Shown one piece after another: positions 17,488 to 24,856 of a stretch of DNA of 64,000 nt. The number at the start of each line of letters is the position of its first letter. Within the stretch, counting starts at the first letter, position 1. The DNA lies in NCBI GenBank assembly GCA_046331225.1, contig JAXLRF010000003.1, forward strand, positions 310,001 through 374,000. Reading direction: 5' to 3'. The notes under the pieces were generated by a model that searched no databases, had not been told where the DNA came from, and saw only the letters and a program-made list of their open reading frames with translations. The stretch comes from VFMC01 sp046331225 (GTDB lineage: Bacteria > Actinomycetota > Acidimicrobiia > Acidimicrobiales > Ilumatobacteraceae). A program made the translations under genes and the position numbers.

Positions 17488-18456
17488 GTGGAACCGTCCT
17501 GGCTCGGCGCCTCGCGCGTCCTGTTCGTCGCCGGCAAGGGTGGCGTGGGCTCGAGCACGGTCGCCGCGGCGGTGTCGCTGCTGGCCGCTCGGCAGGGTGC
17601 CGATGTGCTGCTCGCCTCGGTCGATGGCAAACCCGGCCTCGGCCCGCTGCTCGGCGGCCGGCCGCTCACGCGCGACGAGCAGGTGCTGCAGCGGTTCGAC
17701 GGTGCGGGCCGCGTGCGCGGCCGCACGATCCCACCCGAGCAGGCCTTCGGCGACTACCTCGACCTCAAGGGCGCGGGCGCGCTGTTGCGCAAGGCCGCCT
17801 CGGCCGCGTCGCTCGACATGGTCGCCGCGTCGACACCGGGGCTGGAGCACCTGCTCGTGCTCGGCAAGATCAAGGAGCTCGACCGCACCAAGGCCGCCGA
17901 CCTGATCGTCGTCGACGCACCGCCCGCCGGTCACGCCGCGCCGTTCCTCCGGTCGGCACGTGCGTTGCAGGACGTGGTCGGCGGTGGCCCGATGCGCCAA
18001 CAGGCCGACGAGGTGTCGGCGATGCTGGCCGACCCGGCCCGCTCGCAGGCGCTGCTCGTCACGTTGGCCGAGGAGACACCCGTGAACGAGGTGATCGAGC
18101 TCGCGTGCGACGTCGACGACCGGCTCGGCCTGGCACTCGCACCGCTCGTGATCAACGCGTGCTGGCCGGACCGTCCGGGGCTCGCACTCACGCCGGCGGC
18201 CGCGGCCAAGCGCAGTGGCATCACGCTCTCGGCCGCCGACAAGGCGGCGCTCACCGTGTCGAGCCGCTACGGCGCCGCACGACTGGCGGTGCAGCGCGAG
18301 CAGCTCGCCCGGCTCGACGAGCGTCTGCCCCTCCCCCGCGTGCTCCTGCCGCGGCTCACCTCGGGTCGGCTCGATGCCGCCGACCTCGACGCGCTCGTCG
18401 ACGCACTCGCCGTCCCGGCGGCCGTCGGCGCGACCCCGCAGTGGAGCACGTCGTGA
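17488..18456 (+). CDS. ArsA/Get3-type ATPase, BagA-like
   Basis: A 322-aa P-loop ATPase with a deviant Walker A (AGKGGVGSSTVAAAV), a DLIVVDAPPAGHAAPFLRS switch-like region and no transmembrane segments. It pairs with the next gene, a second ArsA-like ATPase, with stop/start overlap. This tandem is the arrangement of mycobacterial Rv3679-Rv3680 (BagA/BagB), proteins related to arsenite ATPases and eukaryotic Get3 and implicated in stress and glycerol-related tolerance. The first member is usually the more diverged, as here. A heterodimer with the downstream protein is likely. Confidence 0.85.
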   Translation: MEPSWLGASRVLFVAGKGGVGSSTVAAAVSLLAARQGADVLLASVDGKPGLGPLLGGRPLTRDEQVLQRFDGAGRVRGRTIPPEQAFGDYLDLKGAGALLRKAASAASLDMVAASTPGLEHLLVLGKIKELDRTKAADLIVVDAPPAGHAAPFLRSARALQDVVGGGPMRQQADEVSAMLADPARSQALLVTLAEETPVNEVIELACDVDDRLGLALAPLVINACWPDRPGLALTPAAAAKRSGITLSAADKAALTVSSRYGAARLAVQREQLARLDERLPLPRVLLPRLTSGRLDAADLDALVDALAVPAAVGATPQWSTS

Positions 18457-19550
18457 GCGGGCACCACACGACCAGCTCGCTCGCACGCGTGGTCGAGACC
18501 GCCGACCTGCTCGTCACGTGCGGACCCGGCGGGGTGGGCAAGACGACGACGGCCGCGGCGTTGGGGCTCGCGGCGGCGCGGGCCGGTCGCCGGGTGGTGG
18601 TCGTGACGATCGATCCCGCCCGCCGCCTCGCCGACGCGCTGGGTGTCACCGGCGCAGCCGCCGACACACCGCACCTGGTGGCCGACGCGGTGCAGGGGCC
18701 GGGCTCGTTCTCGGCGCTGATGCTCGACGCCGAGCACACCTTCGACCAGCTCATCCGCGAGCGGGCCGGTGACGGCGCCGACCGGATCCTCGCCAACCCC
18801 GTGTACCGCAGCATCGCCGGGTCGCTCGCCGGCGCGCAGGAGTACATGGCCATCGAACGGCTGCACCAGTTGCACCACAGCGGCGACTACGACCTGGTGG
18901 TGATCGACACGCCGCCGTCGCGCCACGCGATCGACGTGCTCGAGGCACCCGACCGGCTGGTGCGGTTCTTGTCGAACCCGGTGTACCGCGCGCTCACGAT
19001 CCCGACCCGATCGCTGGCGCGCGTCACCAACGCCGCGTCGAGCGCGTTCTTGTGGACCGTCAAGCGGCTGGCCGGTCCGCAGATCGTGCAGGACACCGTC
19101 GAGTTCTTCCGCTCGATCTCCGCGCTCGAGGCCGGGTTGCGTCAGCGGGCGGCCGAGATGGCGACCCTCCTGCGCGCCGACCACACCGCGTTCGTGCTGG
19201 TGTCGAGCCCGCGCGCCGAGGCGATCGACGAGGCCTCGTACCTGGCGACCGCGCTGCACGACGGCGGCTTCCGGTTGGGCGGTGTGGTGGTCAACATGGT
19301 GCACCCGCTGCCGCCGTCGCTGCACCTGAGCGCCGACGACCTCGCGCATGTCGAGGCCGCCGGCGGTCCGCTGGCCGAACAGGTGGGCTTCCACCTCGAC
19401 CTCGATGCGATCGCTCGCGCCGAGCGGGTCGAGATGGACGCGCTGGTCGAACTGGCGCAGGGCGCACCGGTCCGAGATGTGCCGTTGCTCGACCACGACG
19501 TGCACGATCTCACCGCGCTCGCCGAGCTCGGTGCCGTGCTGGTCGGTTGA
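18453..19550 (+). CDS. ArsA/Get3-type ATPase, BagB-like
   Basis: A 365-aa ATPase with a canonical deviant P-loop (CGPGGVGKTTTAAALGLAAA), Switch I-like VVVVTIDPARRLADALG and a VVIDTPPSRHAIDVLEAPDR segment that are hallmarks of ArsA/Get3. GTG 18453 overlaps the stop of the BagA-like gene; GTG 18441 is a slightly longer option. The pair probably acts as a heterodimeric cytosolic ATPase. No arsenite transporter is nearby, arguing against arsenic resistance as the role. Confidence 0.88.
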   Translation: MSGHHTTSSLARVVETADLLVTCGPGGVGKTTTAAALGLAAARAGRRVVVVTIDPARRLADALGVTGAAADTPHLVADAVQGPGSFSALMLDAEHTFDQLIRERAGDGADRILANPVYRSIAGSLAGAQEYMAIERLHQLHHSGDYDLVVIDTPPSRHAIDVLEAPDRLVRFLSNPVYRALTIPTRSLARVTNAASSAFLWTVKRLAGPQIVQDTVEFFRSISALEAGLRQRAAEMATLLRADHTAFVLVSSPRAEAIDEASYLATALHDGGFRLGGVVVNMVHPLPPSLHLSADDLAHVEAAGGPLAEQVGFHLDLDAIARAERVEMDALVELAQGAPVRDVPLLDHDVHDLTALAELGAVLVG

Positions 19551-19580
19551 CGGCGAGTCGAACCCCGGCGGGGTCGCCGA

Positions 19581-20195
19581 TCAGCTCGCCGGCGGCGTGA
19601 AGTCGGGGCCCTCGGTGCGGGTGCGCTTGAGCTCCCAGAAGCCGTCGACGGTGGCCGCCGCGCTGACGCCGTCCCACAGGCGCAGCGCCTGGTCGAGTGG
19701 CAGGCGACGACTGATGACCGGCCCGAAGAAGCCGACCCGCTTGCCCGAGTCGTCGGTGAAGGCGAGCAGCGGGGTGCCGACGTCGTTGCCGGTGAGGGCG
19801 AGGCCCTCGTCCATCGCGGCGCGGATGACGGTGTCCCACGACTCGTCGTCGAACGCCGCGGCGTGCGAGGTGTCGATGCCGGCCTCGGCCAGCAGCTCGG
19901 CGGCCGAACGGCTGCTGTCCTGCTGGTGGTGGATGTGTTCGCCGTACACGGTGTACAGGCGGCCGAGCGGCGCGTCGCCCTCTGCGGCGCGCACCGACTC
20001 CATCACGCGCAGCAGGTTGTGGGTGTAGGTGACCGGCTCGTACCAGGGTGAGTCCGGTCCGGTCTCGTTCTTGACCTTCAGGCTGATCGGGCGCCAGCGC
20101 ACCTCGAGGTCACGATGGGGGGCGACGTCGTTCACCCAACGAGAGGTGACCCAACACCACGGGCACGCGGGATCCAGCCAGAAGTCGAGTTGCAT
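19581..20195 (-). CDS. DsbA-like mycothiol-dependent oxidoreductase (Rv2466c type)
   Basis: A 204-aa thioredoxin-fold enzyme with a CPWC active site at residues 11-14 (DPACPWCW) and the long helical insertion of the DsbA class. The closest known type by motif is the mycobacterial Rv2466c family, mycothiol-dependent nitroreductases that reduce with a CPWC motif and protect against oxidants. The absence of a signal peptide fits a cytosolic enzyme. ATG 20195 was preferred to the upstream TTG because the first beta strand (MQLDFWLDP) begins immediately. Confidence 0.85.
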   Translation of the reverse strand: MQLDFWLDPACPWCWVTSRWVNDVAPHRDLEVRWRPISLKVKNETGPDSPWYEPVTYTHNLLRVMESVRAAEGDAPLGRLYTVYGEHIHHQQDSSRSAAELLAEAGIDTSHAAAFDDESWDTVIRAAMDEGLALTGNDVGTPLLAFTDDSGKRVGFFGPVISRRLPLDQALRLWDGVSAAATVDGFWELKRTRTEGPDFTPPAS

Positions 20196-20217
20196 GAGGC
20201 CTGCCAACGTCGCGGTG

Positions 20218-20700
20218 TCAGGATTTCTTCCACCGCAGCAGTTGGCCGACCCCGGCCATCATCAACGACCCCGGCATCACCCGGAGGCGGAACGGTTCGA
20301 GGCGCAGGATCCCGAACGACTCGCTGTCCGGCGAGGTCCAACCGGGGATGATCGACGGGTCGTACCCGACGGGTGCCGGCGCCTCGGCGAACCGCCGCCA
20401 GCCGGCCGCCCGCTCGTCGGCGCCGGCCTCCCAGCTCGTCGTGCAGTCGGCGGTGCACGTGTCGTGGTCGGGCGCCCAGTACGTGAGCGACACACGCGAC
20501 TCGTGCGCCAGGTCGGCCGCCTTCGGCGACGCGGGTGACGTCGCGACCCACCCCGTGAGGCGCTCGCCGTCGAACTCCCAGACCGGGTGCAGCACCCGTG
20601 TACGCGGGCTGCCGTCGCCCGACACCGTGGCCACGCTGCACCAGACGATGCGGTGGGCCATCTGGACGAAGGCTGGTGCGACCTCGGACAATGCGTGCAT
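20218..20700 (-). CDS. Pyridoxamine 5'-phosphate oxidase-like flavin/F420 protein
   Basis: A 160-aa split-barrel protein. HRIVWCSVATVSGDGSPRTR, VLHPVWEFDGERLTGWVATS and the SRVSLTYWAPDHDTC strand identify the PNPOx-like superfamily, with general FMN/F420-dependent oxidoreductase or haem-degrading-like folds. The substrate is unknown. ATG 20700 overlaps the ATG of the divergent acetyltransferase gene by two bases. A TACGGT -10 box on this strand lies inside the neighbour's coding sequence 8 nt before the start, making a leaderless message plausible. Confidence 0.78.
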   Translation of the reverse strand: MHALSEVAPAFVQMAHRIVWCSVATVSGDGSPRTRVLHPVWEFDGERLTGWVATSPASPKAADLAHESRVSLTYWAPDHDTCTADCTTSWEAGADERAAGWRRFAEAPAPVGYDPSIIPGWTSPDSESFGILRLEPFRLRVMPGSLMMAGVGQLLRWKKS

Positions 20701-20714
20701 GGACGACGACCGTA
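20687..20714. promoter_or_regulatory. Back-to-back leaderless promoters over overlapping start codons
   Basis: The plus-strand box GACAAT (20687-20692) lies 6 nt before ATG 20699. The minus-strand box TACGGT (20709-20714) lies 8 nt before ATG 20700. Each -10 box is inside the first codons of the opposite gene. Confidence 0.4.
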
Positions 20715-21193
20715 GCGACCTGCTCGACGGCGCGCCGCGGGAGTTCGTGCTCCGCGACGTGCGACCGGAGGAGACGGCCGCCGTTCGGTCGCTGGTGCTC
20801 GCCGGGTTGGTCGAACACTGGGGCACGATCGACGAGGCGCTGAACCGCGACCTCGACGACCTCGTCGGCGCGTACCCGGGCGGGCGCACCGTGGTGGCGG
20901 TCGACGACGACGGCACGGTGGTCGCGACGGGCACGGTGGTGCCGCGGGGCGACGGCACCGTCGAGGTGGTGCGGATGTCGGTCGATGCGAACCGCCGTGG
21001 CAGCGGCCTCGGACGGTCGGTGCTCGACGAACTGGTCGCGACGGCACGGCGGTGGGGCGCCCGACGTGTGGTGCTCGAGACCACGGCGGCCTGGGCCGAC
21101 GTCGTGGCGTTCTACGAGCGCTGCGGCTTCCGGGTGACCCATCACGCGGCGGGCGAGTTCGGCGTCGACGCCTGGTTCGAACAGGTTCTGTGA
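20699..21193 (+). CDS. GNAT-family N-acetyltransferase
   Basis: A 164-aa acetyltransferase with the GNAT acetyl-CoA-binding motif VDANRRGSGLGRSVLDELV (R-x-x-G-x-G/A), preceded by the beta-hairpin ATGTVVPRGDGTVEVVRMSV and followed by LETTAAWADVVAFYERCGF. The acceptor is unknown. The start ATG 20699 shares CATG with the divergent oxidoreductase start; GTG 20747, at the first strand (VLRDVRPEET), is an alternative start that would remove the overlap. Confidence 0.85.
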   Translation: MDDDRSDLLDGAPREFVLRDVRPEETAAVRSLVLAGLVEHWGTIDEALNRDLDDLVGAYPGGRTVVAVDDDGTVVATGTVVPRGDGTVEVVRMSVDANRRGSGLGRSVLDELVATARRWGARRVVLETTAAWADVVAFYERCGFRVTHHAAGEFGVDAWFEQVL

Positions 21194-21198
21194 AACCT

Positions 21199-21213
21199 GG
21201 ACACGAGATGTCC
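21199..21213. promoter_or_regulatory. Inverted repeat GGACA-N5-TGTCC
   Basis: GGACA (21199-21203) and TGTCC (21209-21213) form a 5-bp-arm dyad 25 bp before ATG 21238. It overlaps an alternative ATG at 21208, which argues for the later start. It may be a regulator site. Confidence 0.35.
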
Positions 21214-21237
21214 ACATTGGCTGTCATCGTGCCCGAC

Positions 21238-21852
21238 ATGACCAACACCACCACCCAGCCCGCCACCCTCCCCGTCTTCCCTGAGGGCGATCCGCGCTCG
21301 TTCTTCGCCCGGGCCGTCGCCACCGCCGGCACCGCCATCGCGGCCGTCCGCCCCGACCAGCTCGAGCTGCCCACCCCGTGCCCCGAGTACGACGTGCGCC
21401 ACCTGCTCGGCCACCTGATGACCGTCATCGAGCGGGTGGGCGTCATCGGTGCCGGCCGCTCGCCGTTCGAGGTGCCCCAGGAGATCCTGCTCCCCGACGA
21501 CGAGGTGGTGGCCGGCTGGACCGACGCCGTCGCCCGCACGCTCGAGGTGTGGACGGCCGAGGGCATCCTCGACTCGATGATCCAGGTGCCGTGGGCGGTG
21601 CTCCCCGGCCGTGTGGTGATGGCGATCTACACGAGCGAGCTGAGCACGCACACGTGGGACCTCGCCGTCGCCACGGGGCAGACGCCCGCGTTCGACGAGG
21701 CCACGGTCGCGATGGCGCTCGAGGCGATGCGCTTCGGCCTGCCGGCCGACGGACGCGACGAGGCCCCCTTCGACGAGGTCGTGCCCGTGGACGACGACGC
21801 GCCGACGATCGAGCGGCTGGTGGCCTGGACGGGTCGCGACCCGCAGCGCTGA
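21238..21852 (+). CDS. TIGR03086/mycothiol-dependent DinB-fold metal-binding protein
   Basis: A 204-aa four-helix DinB-like protein. LPTPCPEYDVRHLLGHLMTV is the signature of the TIGR03086/maleylpyruvate-isomerase N-terminal group, with a metal-binding histidine in LLGHL and another in SELSTHTWDLA. Relatives are mycothiol-dependent transferases or isomerases. The exact reaction is unknown. ATG 21238 was chosen over ATG 21208, which lies inside a dyad. Confidence 0.8.
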   Translation: MTNTTTQPATLPVFPEGDPRSFFARAVATAGTAIAAVRPDQLELPTPCPEYDVRHLLGHLMTVIERVGVIGAGRSPFEVPQEILLPDDEVVAGWTDAVARTLEVWTAEGILDSMIQVPWAVLPGRVVMAIYTSELSTHTWDLAVATGQTPAFDEATVAMALEAMRFGLPADGRDEAPFDEVVPVDDDAPTIERLVAWTGRDPQR

Positions 21853-21867
21853 CCGTCCCCTGTCGCC

Positions 21868-21898
21868 CGACCGTCGTCCGACCGTCGTCCGACCGTCG
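21868..21898 (+). repeat. Three tandem copies of CGACCGTCGTC
   Basis: An 11-bp unit is repeated nearly three times in the 78-bp gap between the DinB-fold gene and the enoyl-CoA hydratase gene. The third copy ends CGACCGTCGAA. Confidence 0.7.
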
Positions 21899-21930
21899 AA
21901 CCGGTCGCGTCCGTGCACGAGACTGCGTGC

Positions 21931-22719
21931 ATGGACGCGACACGGGCGACGGTGGGCACGGCGGCGATCGACGGGGGTGTGTGGGTGGTGACCATCCAGC
22001 GCCCCGAGGTGCGCAACGCGGTCGACGGCCCCACGGCCGCATCGCTCGCGGCGGCGTTCCGTGAGTTCGAGTCCCGCGACGACCTCCTGGTCGCGGTGCT
22101 CACCGGCGAGGGCGGCACCTTCTGCGCCGGCGCCGACCTGAAGGCGGTCAGCAGCGGGCGTGGCAACCGGGTCGACGCCGACGTGTCGCTCGACGGCCCG
22201 ATGGGCCCCACCCGCATGCTGCTCGACAAGCCGGTGATCGCCGCGGTGGAGGGCCACGCCGTGGCCGGCGGGCTCGAGCTCGCGGCGTGGTGCGACCTGC
22301 GCGTGGCCGCCGACGATGCGGTGTTCGGCGTGTACTGCCGGCGCTGGGGCGTGCCGCTGGTCGACGGCGGCACCGTCCGGCTCAGCCGGCTGCTCGGCCA
22401 CAGCCATGCGCTCGACCTGATCCTCACCGGCCGCGGCGTCAGCGGCGACGAGGCGCTGCGCATGGGCCTCGCCAACCGCCTGGTGCCGCCCGGTGGCGCG
22501 CTCGACGCGGCGATCGAGCTCGCGCGACAGATCGCTGCGTTCCCGCAGATCTGCCTGCGCGGCGATCGTCGCTCGAGCTACGAGCAGTGGTCGTCCCCGC
22601 TCGACCGGGCGCTCGCCCGCGAGACCGAGCTGGGGCTCGCCACCATCCGCTCGGGCGAGACCGTGGCGGGCGCGCAGCGCTTCGCGAGCGGCGAGGGTCG
22701 CCACGGTCGCTTCGACTGA
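21931..22719 (+). CDS. Enoyl-CoA hydratase/isomerase family protein
   Basis: A 262-aa crotonase. The CoA-binding and oxyanion-hole segments are visible: TGEGGTFCAGADLKAV and KPVIAAVEGHAVAGGLELA. The glutamate normally found in the second active-site region falls in WGVPLVDGGTVRLSRLLG, where VDGG replaces the common IPEGG-type sequence, so the acid residue may be Asp and the reaction is uncertain. ATG 21931 follows a GAGACT -10 box by 6 nt. The sequence around it (GCGTGCATGGACG) is the same as at ATG 20699. Confidence 0.88.
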   Translation: MDATRATVGTAAIDGGVWVVTIQRPEVRNAVDGPTAASLAAAFREFESRDDLLVAVLTGEGGTFCAGADLKAVSSGRGNRVDADVSLDGPMGPTRMLLDKPVIAAVEGHAVAGGLELAAWCDLRVAADDAVFGVYCRRWGVPLVDGGTVRLSRLLGHSHALDLILTGRGVSGDEALRMGLANRLVPPGGALDAAIELARQIAAFPQICLRGDRRSSYEQWSSPLDRALARETELGLATIRSGETVAGAQRFASGEGRHGRFD

Positions 22720-22734
22720 GCAGCGGGCCTCGGG

Positions 22735-23322
22735 TCAGTCGAGGTCGCCGCTCGCCAGGATCTCGTTGCCCCGACGCACGTCGTCGAGGTGATGGATCGG
22801 GTCGTGGACGAAGTAGCGGGTGAAGGTGTCGATCGTGAACACGGCGCCGTCGGACCGCACCCCGGTGCGCTGCCACTGGTCGGGGCGCACCGCCTCGAAC
22901 GCATCCGCGATCGACAACGCCGCGGCGCGCAGTTCGTCGGCCACCGTCGCCGGATCCTGCAGGTCGTAGCGGTCGGACACCGCCGTCTCGTCCTGGTCCC
23001 AGTTGGGGAAGTGCGGGTCGTCCTGCCCGAGCATCAGCCCGAGCCGGTACTCGTACAGCCGGAACACGTCGCGCACGTGGCACCCGTACTCGAGCGCCGA
23101 CCACTGGTCCGCCGTCGGCCGCAGCCGTGCGTGGGGATGGGCCAGCAGCTCGACCCACTCGTCGGCCTGCGCCCGCAGCAGGCCGGGGACGGCCGACGCC
23201 GGGGTGGCGTTGGTGTCGAACCCGCAGTCGGGGCACGTGCGCTCGAGCACCCACGTCCAGTTCTTGTCGTCGGGGGTGATCGGCGGCGGGGGCGGGCTGT
23301 CGGGGCTGGCCGGTGTGGTCAT
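22735..23322 (-). CDS. DinB superfamily protein
   Basis: A 195-aa DinB-type helical protein. After a proline-rich start it has a CPDC pair (possible metal site), then helices with LEYGCHVRDVFRLYEYRL (a metal-binding His in the DinB position) and DPIHHLDDV near the C-terminus. Family members are metal-dependent thiol-transferase-like proteins, in actinobacteria often linked to mycothiol. ATG 23322 has a TACCGT -10 box 6 nt upstream. It converges on the enoyl-CoA hydratase gene with 15 bp between stops. Confidence 0.8.
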   Translation of the reverse strand: MTTPASPDSPPPPPITPDDKNWTWVLERTCPDCGFDTNATPASAVPGLLRAQADEWVELLAHPHARLRPTADQWSALEYGCHVRDVFRLYEYRLGLMLGQDDPHFPNWDQDETAVSDRYDLQDPATVADELRAAALSIADAFEAVRPDQWQRTGVRSDGAVFTIDTFTRYFVHDPIHHLDDVRRGNEILASGDLD

Positions 23323-23328
23323 GAGCGG

Positions 23329-23334
23329 ACGGTA
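23329..23334 (-). promoter_or_regulatory. -10 box of the DinB gene, probably leaderless
   Basis: TACCGT on the minus strand lies 6 nt before ATG 23322. Confidence 0.4.
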
Positions 23335-23415
23335 GCGAGGGGGTAGCCTGTGGCAGGCCTGGATTTCCCCCTCCGACCGCCGTCACTCGGCCCGGCCCGA
23401 TCAGGACGACAACGC

Positions 23416-24732
23416 ATGAACCCACCGCTCGATCGCACCCCGCACGACCCGCGCCGCGGGTCGCCGCGCGGCGCCACGCGTCCGTCGACTGCCCGTTCGG
23501 AGCGCTCCGACCAGCACCGCGACGGCCACGACCGCCACGTCACGCGCGATCCCCGCGACCGTGCCCCTCGGACGCGCGACGATCACGACCAACGCGATCA
23601 CCCGCGCGATCACCGGCGCGCCGGCGACGGCGGCCACCACGGCACCCCGTTCGTGCATGTCGGCGCCCACCCCGACCACGGGCACGGCCCGGGTCGCGTC
23701 GACCGGCGCCCACTGCTCGTCGTCGGCATCGCAGCGACGCTGGTGTGCGGGTTCTTCGCGGTCCGCAGCGGCGACGACGGTGCCCATGCCGTCGCCCCGG
23801 CCGACTCGGTCGCCAGCACGCTCGCCGCCACCACCGACACCACGGTCTTCGCCCAGTCGGCCGCACCGGCCGCCGGGGTCACGGTCACCGATCCGGCGGC
23901 CACCGGCGCCTCCACCGACGCCTCCACCGCAGCGGCGACGGCGGCGGTCGGCACCGACGGCGTGCAGGACCTCGACGGCGAGGACCTCACCACCGCCGAC
24001 ACCTGCCTGATGGACAAGCTCAGCGTCCGCCAGGGCGAGAGCGGTGCCAGCGTGAGCTGCCTGCAGCAGGCGCTCACCGAACAGGGCTTCTACACCGGAC
24101 CGATCAGCGGCGTGTTCGACGGTGCGACGTTCCAGGCGGTCGAGGCGATGCAGACCGACCGCAACCTGTACGTCGACGGCATCGTCGGCCGCGAGTCGGC
24201 GCTCTCGCTCGGCATCTGGCCCGACGAGGAGAGCTTCGTCACCCGCACCCCGCCGCCGCCGCCCGGCGCGGTCGACCTGCTCGGCTATCCGCTGTCGTCG
24301 GTGGCCTCGGCCGGCGACGATGCGCCGCCGCTGCCCGAGAACTCGGGCACAGGTCGCCGTCTCGTCTACGACCGGGCCGGTCAGCGTGTGTGGGCCGTCG
24401 GCGACGACGGATCGATCATCCGCTCGTGGCTCGTGTCGGGCAGCAAGTACTCGAACGAGATGCCGGGCACGCACGAGGTGTACAGCAAGAGCGAGGTGTC
24501 GACCGCGTGGAACGGCAAGGCCTACCTGCCGCACATGGTCCGCTGGCTCAAGACCCAGAAGGGCGCGATCGGGTTCCACGGGATCCCCACCCACGTCGAG
24601 GACGGCTCGCCGTACCAGACGGAGGCCGAGCTCGGCACCCGTCTGAGCGGAGGTTGCCAGCGTCAGGCCAACGCCGACGCCGACTTCGTGTGGGCCTGGG
24701 CCGACATCGGCACCAAGGTCGTCGTCATCTGA
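23416..24732 (+). CDS. L,D-transpeptidase with peptidoglycan-binding domain
   Basis: A 438-aa membrane-anchored cell-wall enzyme. A strongly charged cytoplasmic N-terminus (Arg/Asp/His-rich, about 95 residues) precedes one transmembrane helix (LLVVGIAATLVCGFFAV), an Ala/Thr linker, a PG_binding_1-like domain (VSCLQQALTEQGFYTGPISG...GIVGRESA) and a YkuD catalytic domain. The active-site motif is HGIPTH...RLSGGCQR, with Cys and His present. It should form 3-3 cross-links in peptidoglycan. The unusually long cytoplasmic tail is low-complexity. ATG 23416 precedes that tail. Confidence 0.88.
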   Translation: MNPPLDRTPHDPRRGSPRGATRPSTARSERSDQHRDGHDRHVTRDPRDRAPRTRDDHDQRDHPRDHRRAGDGGHHGTPFVHVGAHPDHGHGPGRVDRRPLLVVGIAATLVCGFFAVRSGDDGAHAVAPADSVASTLAATTDTTVFAQSAAPAAGVTVTDPAATGASTDASTAAATAAVGTDGVQDLDGEDLTTADTCLMDKLSVRQGESGASVSCLQQALTEQGFYTGPISGVFDGATFQAVEAMQTDRNLYVDGIVGRESALSLGIWPDEESFVTRTPPPPPGAVDLLGYPLSSVASAGDDAPPLPENSGTGRRLVYDRAGQRVWAVGDDGSIIRSWLVSGSKYSNEMPGTHEVYSKSEVSTAWNGKAYLPHMVRWLKTQKGAIGFHGIPTHVEDGSPYQTEAELGTRLSGGCQRQANADADFVWAWADIGTKVVVI

Positions 24733-24742
24733 CCCGCTGATC

Positions 24743-24781
24743 GCGGGACCAGAACGCCCACCCCGGGCGTATCCATCCCGC
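24743..24781. repeat. Nested 39-nt palindrome, copy 1
   Basis: Outer stem GCGGGA/TCCCGC and inner stem ACGCCC/GGGCGT are both perfect, separated by symmetric 5-nt internal loops (CCAGA and ATCCA) and closed by a 5-nt loop. It lies between convergent genes and is repeated identically at 24805-24843, so it can act as a bidirectional terminator. Confidence 0.75.
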
Positions 24782-24804
24782 AAAGCGGCGCCGACCTGCG
24801 GACC

Positions 24805-24843
24805 GCGGGACCAGAACGCCCACCCCGGGCGTATCCATCCCGC
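24805..24843. repeat. Nested 39-nt palindrome, copy 2
   Basis: An identical second copy of the element at 24743-24781, 23 bp further on and 13 bp before the stop of the convergent protease gene. The exact identity, including loops, suggests a recent duplication or selection on sequence as well as structure. Confidence 0.75.
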
Positions 24844-24856
24844 GGAGCGACGCCGA

